This document shows, piece by piece, positions 18,464 through 27,166 of a stretch of DNA of 64,000 nt. The notes under the pieces are model-generated. The model worked only from the letters and a program-made list of their open reading frames with translations. It did not search any database and had not been told where the DNA came from. The position numbers and the translations under genes were made by a program. How positions within the stretch are numbered: the stretch's first letter is position 1; each line of letters opens with the position of its first letter. The stretch comes from Ignavibacterium sp. (lineage in GTDB: Bacteria; Bacteroidota; Ignavibacteria; Ignavibacteriales; Ignavibacteriaceae), in the NCBI GenBank assembly GCA_025056745.1, contig JANWVQ010000091.1, positions 1 through 64,000 on the forward strand. The letters run 5' to 3'.

Positions 18464-20251
18464 ATGAGTGATAATAGACAAGACGACGAAATATTAGGTA
18501 AAGCGTATGATGCTAAATTAATGAAGCGATTGCTTTCTTATGTTAAACCATATAGAAAGTATGTTTTCTTTGCAATCCTTCTAAACATTTTTGTAGCTGC
18601 TCTCGGTCCTCTTCGACCATATCTCACCAAGATTGCAATAGATGATTATATAGCAAAGTCGGATTATTATGGCTTAATGATAATTAGTATTGCTCTTTTA
18701 TTTTCATTAATACTTCAAGCTGTGATTCAATATTTCCTTACTTATGCAACACAATATCTCGGACAAAAAACACTTTACGATTTAAGAGTTCAGCTATTTA
18801 GTCACGTTCAAAAACTTGCTTTGAAATTTTTTGACAAAACACCTATCGGAAGAATAGTAACTCGTACAACTAACGATGTTGAATCACTTGGTGAACTTTT
18901 TTCGTCGGGAATAGTAATGGTTTTCAGCGATGTTTTTATTATCATTTGGATACTTGGTTTTATGTTTACTCTCGATGTCAAGCTTTCACTGGTTACATTA
19001 TCTGTTATGCCAATTTTAATTTATGGAACTTTTCTTTTCAGAAAAAAAGTAAGAGAAGCTTACCGCAATGTAAGATATCATCTTGCAAGATTGAATTCCT
19101 ATATGCAAGAACATATTACTGGAATGAATGTGGTTCAAATTTTCAGAAAAGAAGAAGATGAATTCAAAAAGTTCTCATCTATAAATGCTGATCACAGAGA
19201 TGCAAACATTAAATCTATTTTTTATTATGCCATTTTCTATCCGGGAGTTGAATTATTAAGCTCCATAGCAATCGCTTTAATTATTTGGTATGGAGGCGGG
19301 GAAGTAATTCAAAATGCAATTACAATTGGAGTGCTCTTTGCTTTTGTTCAATATGTAGAAATGTTTTTCAGACCAATAAGAGATTTATCAGAAAAGTATA
19401 ACATCCTTCAAACCTCAATGGCATCCTCTGAAAGAATTTTCAATCTTTTAGATAATAAAACTTTTATAAATAATCCTACCAATCCAATTCCATTAAAAGA
19501 TATCAATGGACACATTGAATTCAGAAATGTATGGTTTGCTTATGATGATGAAAACTATGTACTCAAGAATATAAATCTCGAAATAAAACCTGGAGAATCA
19601 GTTGCAATAGTTGGACATACTGGAGCTGGTAAATCAACTCTTATCAATATTCTTACAAGATTTTATGATATCAACAAAGGTACAATTTTAATTGATGGAA
19701 TAGATATCAGACAGGTTGATAAAAGAGAATTGAGAAAACATATTTCAATGGTTTTGCAAGATGTTTTTCTTTTCTCTGGAACAATAAAATCAAATATTAC
19801 ATTAGACAATGATGAAATAGATATTGAAAGAGTTAAAAAAGCTGCTAAGCTAGTAGGTGCTGACAAATTTATTGAAAATCTTCCCAACAAGTATGATGAA
19901 GAAGTTAAAGAAAGAGGAGCAACATTAAGTGTTGGTCAGAAGCAGTTAATTTCTTTCGCACGGGCTTTAGCTTATGAACCAAAAATATTAATTTTGGATG
20001 AGGCAACTTCAAGTATTGATACAGATACAGAAAAAATTATTCAAGAGGCAATTCAGCGACTGTTGAAAGGAAGAACTTCGATCGTTATTGCTCATAGGCT
20101 TTCAACAATTCAGAATGCTGATAAAATAATTGTTCTTCATAAAGGAGAAATAAAAGAAATTGGAAAACATCAAGAGCTTCTTGCCAAGAAAGGAATATAT
20201 TACAAACTCTATCAACTTCAATATAAAGATCAGGAAATCACAATATCTTAA
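18464..20251 (+). CDS. ABC exporter half-transporter (heterodimer subunit 2, consensus catalytic Glu)
   Basis: A 595-residue type IV ABC exporter half with six helices (about 30-320) and a nucleotide-binding domain (about 350-595). Walker A is GHTGAGKST (about 384) and Walker B LILDEATSSID has the catalytic Glu (about 511). The switch His is in IAHRLST. The signature is changed to LSVGQ. Paired with subunit 1 (LSGGQ, LILDD), one composite site is fully canonical and the other carries both substitutions, the pattern of asymmetric heterodimers. The ATG follows the previous stop with no gap, which suggests coupled translation. Confidence 0.93.
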   Translation: MSDNRQDDEILGKAYDAKLMKRLLSYVKPYRKYVFFAILLNIFVAALGPLRPYLTKIAIDDYIAKSDYYGLMIISIALLFSLILQAVIQYFLTYATQYLGQKTLYDLRVQLFSHVQKLALKFFDKTPIGRIVTRTTNDVESLGELFSSGIVMVFSDVFIIIWILGFMFTLDVKLSLVTLSVMPILIYGTFLFRKKVREAYRNVRYHLARLNSYMQEHITGMNVVQIFRKEEDEFKKFSSINADHRDANIKSIFYYAIFYPGVELLSSIAIALIIWYGGGEVIQNAITIGVLFAFVQYVEMFFRPIRDLSEKYNILQTSMASSERIFNLLDNKTFINNPTNPIPLKDINGHIEFRNVWFAYDDENYVLKNINLEIKPGESVAIVGHTGAGKSTLINILTRFYDINKGTILIDGIDIRQVDKRELRKHISMVLQDVFLFSGTIKSNITLDNDEIDIERVKKAAKLVGADKFIENLPNKYDEEVKERGATLSVGQKQLISFARALAYEPKILILDEATSSIDTDTEKIIQEAIQRLLKGRTSIVIAHRLSTIQNADKIIVLHKGEIKEIGKHQELLAKKGIYYKLYQLQYKDQEITIS

Positions 20252-20271
20252 AAAAATAAAAGGGGACTTTT

Positions 20272-21282
20272 ATGGAAAAGATTAAATTCAACACTCTTGC
20301 CCGCCACATTTATGAAGAGGAAAGGAAATACCCACAGGCAACTGGTGAGCTATCGGATTTGCTTCACGACCTATCACTAGCTGCGAAAGTAATTTCTCTC
20401 GAAGTTAATAAAGCTGGATTGGTTGATATTCTCGGCTTTACTGGTTCAAGTAATATTCACGGTGATGAAGTCAAAAAACTAGACGTTTTTGCTCACGAGA
20501 TGATGATAAAAGCAATGGATCACGGAGGTCATCTTTGTGTTATGGCTTCAGAAGAAGATGAAAATATTATTCATATACCAGATAAATTCAGAATAGGTAA
20601 ATATGTCTTATTATTTGATCCTCTTGATGGTTCTTCAAATATTGATGCAAATGTAAGTATTGGTACTATTTTTTCAATTTATAGAAGAGTCTCGAAAGGT
20701 GATGGGCCAGGTAGTATTGATGATTGTTTGCAACCTGGATATAAACAAGTAGTTGCCGGCTATGTTATTTATGGTTCAAGTACAATATTTTGTTATACTG
20801 CAGGAAATGGTGTTCATTGCTTTACTCTTGATCCATCTTTTGGTGAGTTTATTCTTTCACATCCAAACATAAAAATTCCAAAGAAAGGTAAAATATATAG
20901 TATAAATGAGGGAAACTATTTGTATTGGCATCCTGGATTAAAAAAATATATAAAATGGTTGCAAGAAGAAGACAAATCAACCGGAAGACCTTATTCATCT
21001 CGTTATGTCGGTTCTATGGTTGCAGATATTCACAGAACATTATTGTATGGTGGAATATTTATGTATCCTGCAGATATTAGAAATCCAAATGGAAAATTAA
21101 GATTGATGTATGAATGCAACCCATTGGCTTTTATTATTGAACAAGCAGGCGGCAGGGCGACAGATGGTAAACAAAGAATTTTGGAAATTCAACCGAAAGA
21201 ATTGCACCAAAAAACCCCAATTTTTATTGGTAGTGAAGAAGATGTTCTTACGGTAGAACGATTCTTGAGAGAAAATGAATAA
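20272..21282 (+). CDS. fbp: Fructose-1,6-bisphosphatase, class I
   Basis: A 336-residue class I FBPase. It hydrolyses fructose-1,6-bisphosphate to fructose-6-phosphate in gluconeogenesis. The metal-binding motif [20 protein letters not shown] lies at about 116-135. Glu-rich SEEDEN (about 93) and the substrate-site [15 protein letters not shown] and [10 protein letters not shown] segments are present. An AGGGGA ribosome site precedes the ATG. It follows the ABC pair by 20 bases, but the link is probably not functional. Confidence 0.96.
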   Translation: MEKIKFNTLARHIYEEERKYPQATGELSDLLHDLSLAAKVISLEVNKAGLVDILGFTGSSNIHGDEVKKLDVFAHEMMIKAMDHGGHLCVMASEEDENIIHIPDKFRIGKYVLLFDPLDGSSNIDANVSIGTIFSIYRRVSKGDGPGSIDDCLQPGYKQVVAGYVIYGSSTIFCYTAGNGVHCFTLDPSFGEFILSHPNIKIPKKGKIYSINEGNYLYWHPGLKKYIKWLQEEDKSTGRPYSSRYVGSMVADIHRTLLYGGIFMYPADIRNPNGKLRLMYECNPLAFIIEQAGGRATDGKQRILEIQPKELHQKTPIFIGSEEDVLTVERFLRENE

Positions 21283-21369
21283 ATGTAAAAATTATTTAAC
21301 AAAAAAGTTTTACGAAATTTCAAAATATTTAATATCTTAAGGTAAACCAATTAAAAATTAGAGGTAAAA

Positions 21370-22680
21370 ATGAAAAAACTTTTATTGATCGCCTGCTTAT
21401 TGACAATCGGGGTCAATGCCCAAAATTTGTGGTTAGAAGAAAATTTTAACTATGGTCCCAATGATGACTCTTCAATTGTAACATTAACAACAAACTGGAT
21501 TCGACATAGTGGTGCAATGGGTCCGAGATATAGCGCCAGTGGTTTAACCTATACTGGATATCCATCTTCAGGGATTGGAGGCGCAATTAGATTTACTTAT
21601 GGTGCTTCCGGCGTTAATGATGGTGATGTTCATAGAAGATTTCCTGATTCCATAACAACTACTCAAGATATTTATGTCTTTGCTCTTGTAAGAATAGATT
21701 CAGCCAGACCAACAGCCGATTATTTCCTACATTTAGGTCCATACAACATTGGAACCACATTTAGACTCAGAGTTTTCGGAAGAGCTTTTGGAAGTGGTTG
21801 GGCGATTGGATTATCAAAATCAACTGAGACAAGAGTCGAAGACTCTGTTAATGTATTAAACTTCAATCAGACCTATTTATTGGCTCTCAAATATTCTTTT
21901 AACACAGCTTCAGCAAGTGATGATGTTGTTAGATTGTATGTTTACAGCTCAGGTGTTCCATTGACAGAACCAGGTAATCCAATTGTTTCTTTAGGACCTG
22001 TAGGAGCTGGAACAACTGGTGATCCTACTAATATTGGTTCAATTGCAATTAGGCAAGGGACAAATACTCCTTCTGGAAGAATTGATGGAATCAGAATAGG
22101 AAATACGTGGGGAATCATTCCAGTTGAATTAACATCATTTACCGCAGATGTCTCAGGAAATTCTGTAAAACTAAATTGGTCAACTGCAACCGAATTGAAT
22201 AATGCAGGATTTGATGTTGAAAGAAAATTAAATAACGGCGAGTGGAAAAAAATAGGATTTGTAAAAGGAAATGGAACAACTACACAAATTCAAAATTATT
22301 CTTTCTTTGACAAGGATTTAGTTTCAGGAAAATATTATTATAGATTGAAACAAATTGATTTTGATGGAACTTTTGAATATTCAAAAACTATTGAAGTTGA
22401 TGTAAATACACTTGATAGTTTTGAACTTACTCAGAACTATCCAAATCCATTTAACCCCAATACGTCAATCAGTTTTTCGATTCCCCAAGCAGGAAAAGTA
22501 AAATTATCAGTTTACAATTTACTTGGTCAGGAAGTTAGAACTTTAATAAAAAACGAGAATTTGGAAGCTGGACCTCATTCAGTTGATTTTAATGCAGAGG
22601 GTTTATTCAGTGGTGTTTATATTTATAGACTTGAATATAATGGAATGTCTTTAACTAGAAAGATGACTTATCTAAAATAA
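21370..22680 (+). CDS. Secreted protein with T9SS type A sorting domain
   Basis: 436 residues: signal peptide (MKKLLLIACLLTIGVNAQ) and an N-terminal jelly-roll/LamG-like beta region (about 20-245). An Ig/FN3-like module beginning IPVELTSFTADVSGNSVKL (about 252-345) follows. The C-terminal T9SS tail has NYPNPFNPNTSISFSI and ends RKMTYLK. The FN3-like module is closely related to the one in the 763-residue protein at 24589-26880. An AGAGG ribosome site lies before the ATG, and a strong terminator follows, so it is probably a single-gene transcript. No enzyme motif is recognised; a surface or adhesion role is possible. Confidence 0.88.
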   Translation: MKKLLLIACLLTIGVNAQNLWLEENFNYGPNDDSSIVTLTTNWIRHSGAMGPRYSASGLTYTGYPSSGIGGAIRFTYGASGVNDGDVHRRFPDSITTTQDIYVFALVRIDSARPTADYFLHLGPYNIGTTFRLRVFGRAFGSGWAIGLSKSTETRVEDSVNVLNFNQTYLLALKYSFNTASASDDVVRLYVYSSGVPLTEPGNPIVSLGPVGAGTTGDPTNIGSIAIRQGTNTPSGRIDGIRIGNTWGIIPVELTSFTADVSGNSVKLNWSTATELNNAGFDVERKLNNGEWKKIGFVKGNGTTTQIQNYSFFDKDLVSGKYYYRLKQIDFDGTFEYSKTIEVDVNTLDSFELTQNYPNPFNPNTSISFSIPQAGKVKLSVYNLLGQEVRTLIKNENLEAGPHSVDFNAEGLFSGVYIYRLEYNGMSLTRKMTYLK

Positions 22681-22701
22681 CAGAATAATCTTACCATTTT
22701 G

Positions 22702-22735
22702 AACCCCCTAATAAATTTTTAGGGGGTTTTTTTTA
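22702..22735 (+). terminator. Rho-independent terminator after the T9SS protein gene
   Basis: A perfect 10-bp stem (AACCCCCTAA/TTAGGGGGTT), a 7-base loop and a run of eight T from the stem end. It lies 21 bases after the stop. Confidence 0.93.
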
Positions 22736-22749
22736 GAAGTAAACGGAAA

Positions 22750-23670
22750 ATGAAAAAAGTTATACTAACAGGTGCTACAGGTTTAATAGGTCGAAACTTA
22801 ATAAGAGAATTATTCAAAGCTAAATATCCAGTTATTGCTTTGGTCAGAGATGTTTACAAAGCAAGAAAGAAACTTCCTCCGCAAGTTGAGTGCGTTGAAT
22901 GGGATTATAAATCTAATAATATAAATTTAACACTGTTAGAAAATTCTTATTCTGTAATCCACCTAGCTGGGGCAGGTATTTTTGATAAAAGGTGGAATGA
23001 GGCTTATAAAAAAGAAATTTATTCTTCAAGAGTTGACTCAACAAAACTACTAATCGACATTATATCTAAACTAAGAAATAAACCCGAGAATTTTATTGGT
23101 GCATCTGCTGTTGGATACTATGGAAATAGAGGAGATGAGATTCTTACTGAAGATTCGAAACCCGGAAATGATTTTTTAGCAAAGGTCTGCGTTGATTGGG
23201 AACAAGAAGCATCTAAAGTTACTCAATTTGGAGTAAGATGGGCAAGCATCAGAACTGGTATTGTCCTATCAAAAGAAGGTGGTGCATTAAAAAAGATGTT
23301 ACCACCATTCAAAATTTTTTTAGGAGGGCCTCTCGGCTCTGGTAATCAATATTTCCCTTGGATACATATTAAAGATATTCTGGGAATAATTCTCTATGTA
23401 ATGGAAAACAAGAATTGTGTCGGACCAATAAACGCTGCTGCACCTCATATTGTAACTATGAAAGAGTTTGCTAAGGAGTTAGGTAAAGTATTAAAGAGAC
23501 CAGCCCTTTTTTCTGTCCCAGAATTTGCATTGCGAATATTACTTGGTGAAGCTGCCTCCGATATTGTATCAAGTCAAAGAATCAACTCGGAAAAAATTAT
23601 TAACCTTGGTTATAAATTTAATTTCCCATATCTAACAAAAGCTTTGATTGATTTGATCTATTTCAATTAA
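22750..23670 (+). CDS. TIGR01777-family NAD(P)-binding epimerase-like protein (YfcH/SDR39U1)
   Basis: A 306-residue extended-SDR protein. The cofactor motif TGATGLIGRNL (about 6-16), HLAGAGIFDKRWNEAYKKEI (about 76-95) and ASAVGYYGNRGDE (about 118-130) are typical of the TIGR01777 family. The C-terminal 50 or so residues (PEFALRILLGEAASDIVSSQ, KIINLGYKFNFP) match DUF1731. The cellular substrate of this family is not established; names such as epimerase are by fold only. Confidence 0.93.
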   Translation: MKKVILTGATGLIGRNLIRELFKAKYPVIALVRDVYKARKKLPPQVECVEWDYKSNNINLTLLENSYSVIHLAGAGIFDKRWNEAYKKEIYSSRVDSTKLLIDIISKLRNKPENFIGASAVGYYGNRGDEILTEDSKPGNDFLAKVCVDWEQEASKVTQFGVRWASIRTGIVLSKEGGALKKMLPPFKIFLGGPLGSGNQYFPWIHIKDILGIILYVMENKNCVGPINAAAPHIVTMKEFAKELGKVLKRPALFSVPEFALRILLGEAASDIVSSQRINSEKIINLGYKFNFPYLTKALIDLIYFN

Positions 23671-23747
23671 GTTAAATCTCTCTAAAATTTATTTTAATAT
23701 GAATTTTCTTTTTTACAGTTTATTTTTGAACAAAAAGAATAAACATT

Positions 23748-24575
23748 ATGAAAAATCTAAAACTAATTTTACTTGTATTCATTCTAACATTCTTTATAGT
23801 TAGTTGTGAAACTAATCCGCCGAGCGATCCAAATAAAAGGGATATTAAAACAGGTGAAGTTTTAATAGAAGTAAATTTGAAAAAAGGAATTCAATCATCT
23901 TATCCAAGAACTGTTTTACTAGAAGATTTTGCCAACGTAAGTTGTGTGCCGTGTGTTGTTTCTAATAGAATACTTGAGTCTTTGGAAAAATATTCATTCA
24001 CAAGTAGTAAACTAAAAATCATAAAATTTGCTACAAACTTTCCATCCCCGGTTGACCCATTTTATTTAGTGGCCAAACCTTTTTGTGATTTCAGAATGAC
24101 ATTTTACAATATTATGTTTGCTCCTACAATTATAATTGATGGAATGATGAGACCAACTCCCACAGATTCGAATCAGATTAAAAATGGAATTAATCAAAAA
24201 CTGCAAACACCTTCAAATTTTTTGATAGAATTATCTCAGCAAAAAATAAATAATGGTTTATTTATCAAAATAGACATTAGTGCTAATAATATAGATTCAA
24301 CTTTTCTTTCAAATTATTTTCTTAGGACTGTTTTAGTTGAAAAAGAAATTGAATTTTCATCCCCACCCGGTTCAAGCGGAGAAACAAAGTTTTTCGATGT
24401 TCTTAGAGTAATGTTTCCAAATAATCAAGGTATAAATTTGAAAGAGCTTGTTGGAACTAATACTTTCAGTTATAAAAATGCAATTGATACTACTTGGAAT
24501 ATTGATAATCTAAAAGCGATTAGTTTCATTCAAAACAATTCAACAAGGGAAATAGCCCAATCATCCAATAATTAA
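23748..24575 (+). CDS. Omp28-like thioredoxin-fold lipoprotein
   Basis: 275 residues with a lipoprotein signal (lipobox FIVSC, Cys about 20), so it should be anchored in the envelope. A thioredoxin-like domain follows, with CVPC (about 64-67) after VLLEDFANVS, then FATNFPSPVDPFYL and APTIIIDGMMRP, as in the Omp28-related family. It may be a periplasmic or surface thiol-disulfide protein; the activity is not shown. It is followed 13 bases later by a paralogous, larger T9SS protein, and the two align through the CxxC and the (A/V)PT(I/V)I(I/M)DG(M/V) region. Confidence 0.85.
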   Translation: MKNLKLILLVFILTFFIVSCETNPPSDPNKRDIKTGEVLIEVNLKKGIQSSYPRTVLLEDFANVSCVPCVVSNRILESLEKYSFTSSKLKIIKFATNFPSPVDPFYLVAKPFCDFRMTFYNIMFAPTIIIDGMMRPTPTDSNQIKNGINQKLQTPSNFLIELSQQKINNGLFIKIDISANNIDSTFLSNYFLRTVLVEKEIEFSSPPGSSGETKFFDVLRVMFPNNQGINLKELVGTNTFSYKNAIDTTWNIDNLKAISFIQNNSTREIAQSSNN

Positions 24576-24588
24576 AAGAGAGGTTACT

Positions 24589-26880
24589 ATGAGAAAAATC
24601 CTACTTACTCTGTTAATTTATATCTGTGCAATTAATATTTATGCACAAGGTATCAGGGTTCAATTTAATACTGTTAATGGTTATGGCAATAACCTATATA
24701 TAGATAATTTAACTATTGGAACTCAGTTTAACACTGATGTTGCAGTACTATCGGTTGAGAATCTTATTAAAGATACAAGCTATGCAATTGGCACAACACC
24801 TTTTGTAATAGCACCCAGAGTATCTTTTATTAATCTCGGAAGATTAAACATTACATCTCCATTTAATGTTACAATGACTGCTAGTCCCGGAACATATTCA
24901 AGCACGAAATCGATATCATCATTGCCAAGTGGTCAATCTACGACGGTTACTTTTGACAATTTAACAATTACACCCGGCCAACAAATAAACTATACAATTA
25001 CAGCAAGTTTAACAGGCGATCAAAATCCCTCTAACAATACTTTGACACAAAGTTCTTTATACCTTCCTGGTTTTGCAAGAAAAGTTTTATTAGAAGAATT
25101 TACAAGTTCAACTTGTGGCCCTTGTGCTGCGAACAATCCAACTATTGATGCCTTTGTTCATAATAAATTTGATTCATTGGTCGCAATAAAATACCATATG
25201 AATTGGCCTTCGCCTGGGAATGATCCAATGTATTTATATAATCCAACTCAACAAAATGATAGAAGAACATATTACGGAGTAAACGCTGTTCCGACTGTGA
25301 TTATGGATGGTGTTGTGAGACCTGAATATCCATATACATTGCCAAACAGTTTGCCAGATGCTTTTAATTCGAGAAAGACAAAAGGGACGCCTGTTAATCT
25401 TACAGTTACTAATACCAGAATCCCTGGTGATACTATTCGTGCTGATATTACTTTAACTATTTCTTCGAATTTGCCAGCAGGACAATATTTCTTAAGAGTT
25501 CACGCAATTGAAAGAGTTGTTAGATATGCTACTCCACCGGGAACAAATGGCGAAAAAGATTTCTATGATGTGTTCAGAAGAGCATATCCAAACTCTCAAG
25601 GAATTCAGATACCAACAACAGCTGGAACTTATAATTATTCTGTCAAATACCCTCTTGATTTGCAAGTATGGGTTGATAGTTTAATATATACTGCTGTGTT
25701 TGTCCAAAATGATGCTACAAAAGAAATTTTGAATGCAGCTAAATCCAGAAATTATACTGTTGAGAATTTTGAATATGTCGAACCTGAAAATTTATCTACA
25801 CCAAAACAAATTGTAGCATTTAATTTTATAGAAGCAAATAATTTAATTAAGGTAGAGAACAATAATCCTTTGATAAGTAATAACTTTTATTATGAACTTT
25901 TTGATGGACAATTTCCAGCAGCCGGCTGGTCAATTCAAAATCCAGATGGTGGAATAACATTTGCACAATTTAATGGTGCAAACGGCCCTTCTTTTGGTGG
26001 AAGTAAATGTATTAAAATGGATTTTTATTCATACAGCGCAACAAATCAAAATGACTACCTATTTTCTCGAGTATTTACTGGTTTGAATGAATTTGATACT
26101 TTAAAATTTGATTATGCTCACGCAAATTATCCAAATTACACTGATAGATTAATAGTTAGACTTTCGTTGGATGGAGGTGCTACATATCCACACGTAATTT
26201 TCGATAAATCCGGTACATCGCTTGCGACTGCAGGTTCTACTACAAGTTCATTTACTCCAACTTCTGCTTCGCAGTGGGCAACATTTTCATATCCATTGAT
26301 GCAGGTTATCCCGGTTGAATTAACATCTTTTGAAGCAAGAGCAAATGGTTTAGATGTTGAATTAAGTTGGACAACCGCAACTGAACTTAATAATTATGGC
26401 TTTGAAATTCAAAGAAAATATGAAAATGATTTTATAACAGTTGGATTTATAAAAGGTGCTGGTAATTCTACAACTTTAAGAAAATATAATTTTACTGATA
26501 AACAATTGAATGAAGGAGTTTATACTTACAGATTAAAACAAATTGATTTTAATGGTTCATATCATTATTCACAAGAAGTAGAAGTTTTAATATCTGGTCC
26601 GAAAGTTTATTTTATTGAACAGAATTTCCCAAATCCATTTAATCCTGAAACAGTTATTAGATTTAATCTAGCTACTAATTCAAATGTAACTCTGAAAGTT
26701 TATAACAATCTTGGAGAAGAAATAAAAACTCTTTTTGCTGGGAAAATGAATGCTGGAAGAAACGAAGTTATTTTTGATGGCACAGGTTTAAGTAGTGGAA
26801 TATATATTTACAGAATTGAAGCAGTTGGGGATGATGGAACAATATTCACTTCATCAAAGAAGATGAATCTGATTAAATAA
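24589..26880 (+). CDS. Large Omp28-like thioredoxin-fold protein with T9SS tail
   Basis: 763 residues: signal peptide (1-19) and a CARDB-like beta region (about 50-155). A thioredoxin-like Omp28 domain (about 163-385) has CGPC after VLLEEFTSST and the AVPTVIMDGVVRP segment. A jelly-roll-like region begins YYELFDGQFPAAGWSIQ (about 434-560). An Ig/FN3-like module (IPVELTSFEARANG, about 572-665) and a T9SS type A tail with NFPNPFNPETVIRFNL complete it. It is a larger paralogue of the preceding lipoprotein and shares its last two modules with the protein at 21370-22680. An AGAGAGG ribosome site precedes the ATG. Confidence 0.87.
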   Translation: MRKILLTLLIYICAINIYAQGIRVQFNTVNGYGNNLYIDNLTIGTQFNTDVAVLSVENLIKDTSYAIGTTPFVIAPRVSFINLGRLNITSPFNVTMTASPGTYSSTKSISSLPSGQSTTVTFDNLTITPGQQINYTITASLTGDQNPSNNTLTQSSLYLPGFARKVLLEEFTSSTCGPCAANNPTIDAFVHNKFDSLVAIKYHMNWPSPGNDPMYLYNPTQQNDRRTYYGVNAVPTVIMDGVVRPEYPYTLPNSLPDAFNSRKTKGTPVNLTVTNTRIPGDTIRADITLTISSNLPAGQYFLRVHAIERVVRYATPPGTNGEKDFYDVFRRAYPNSQGIQIPTTAGTYNYSVKYPLDLQVWVDSLIYTAVFVQNDATKEILNAAKSRNYTVENFEYVEPENLSTPKQIVAFNFIEANNLIKVENNNPLISNNFYYELFDGQFPAAGWSIQNPDGGITFAQFNGANGPSFGGSKCIKMDFYSYSATNQNDYLFSRVFTGLNEFDTLKFDYAHANYPNYTDRLIVRLSLDGGATYPHVIFDKSGTSLATAGSTTSSFTPTSASQWATFSYPLMQVIPVELTSFEARANGLDVELSWTTATELNNYGFEIQRKYENDFITVGFIKGAGNSTTLRKYNFTDKQLNEGVYTYRLKQIDFNGSYHYSQEVEVLISGPKVYFIEQNFPNPFNPETVIRFNLATNSNVTLKVYNNLGEEIKTLFAGKMNAGRNEVIFDGTGLSSGIYIYRIEAVGDDGTIFTSSKKMNLIK

Positions 26881-26906
26881 AATTTTAGTTGTTTTACTTT
26901 AATAAT

Positions 26907-26948
26907 AATCTGTCAGTCTGAGTGTGCCGAAGGCTGACAGATTTTTTG
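26907..26948 (+). terminator. Terminator-like hairpin that resembles a dispersed palindromic repeat
   Basis: AATCTGTCAG (26907-26916) pairs with CTGACAGATT (26934-26943), a perfect 10-bp stem, followed by a T run. The loop region reads TCTGAGTGTGCCGAAGG. It lies 26 bases after the T9SS gene stop and can end that transcript. The core with CTGAG..GCCGAAGG looks like short dispersed palindromes seen in many bacteria; that second reading is inference. Confidence 0.75.
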
Positions 26949-26987
26949 TTTTTTTGAATTAATATTTATGTTGTCTAAATAACTATT

Positions 26988-27045
26988 TAGTGCCTTAGTG
27001 TCTTAGTGGCGAAAAACTTCTTACCACAAAGACACAAAGGCACGA
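26988..27045. repeat. Long imperfect inverted repeat (22-base arms)
   Basis: The left arm 26988-27009 (TAGTGCCTTAGTGTCTTAGTGG) pairs over about 20 positions with the right arm 27024-27045 (CCACAAAGACACAAAGGCACGA), apart from regularly spaced A-A mismatches. The loop is 14 bases. Each arm is itself built of a roughly 8-base direct repeat (CCTTAGTG, TCTTAGTG; and AAAGACAC, AAAGGCAC). It lies between a T9SS gene and glyS and encodes nothing. I recall similar arm sequences recurring in other genomes as intergenic palindromes, but I cannot confirm copies here. Confidence 0.75.
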
Positions 27046-27166
27046 AGTTTAAGCATCTTACAAAACACCTATTAGTTTATATTAATTTTTATCTTATTTG
27101 TTCAATATGAATCTCTCAATCTTCGCTTTAACATAATTATATTCGCATTAAAAAAACGGAGAAATT

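Noticed and set aside
19920-19940. LSVGQ in the second ABC subunit as a sign of a dead gene
   Set aside because: All other motifs are intact and the change fits the degenerate site of a heterodimer.
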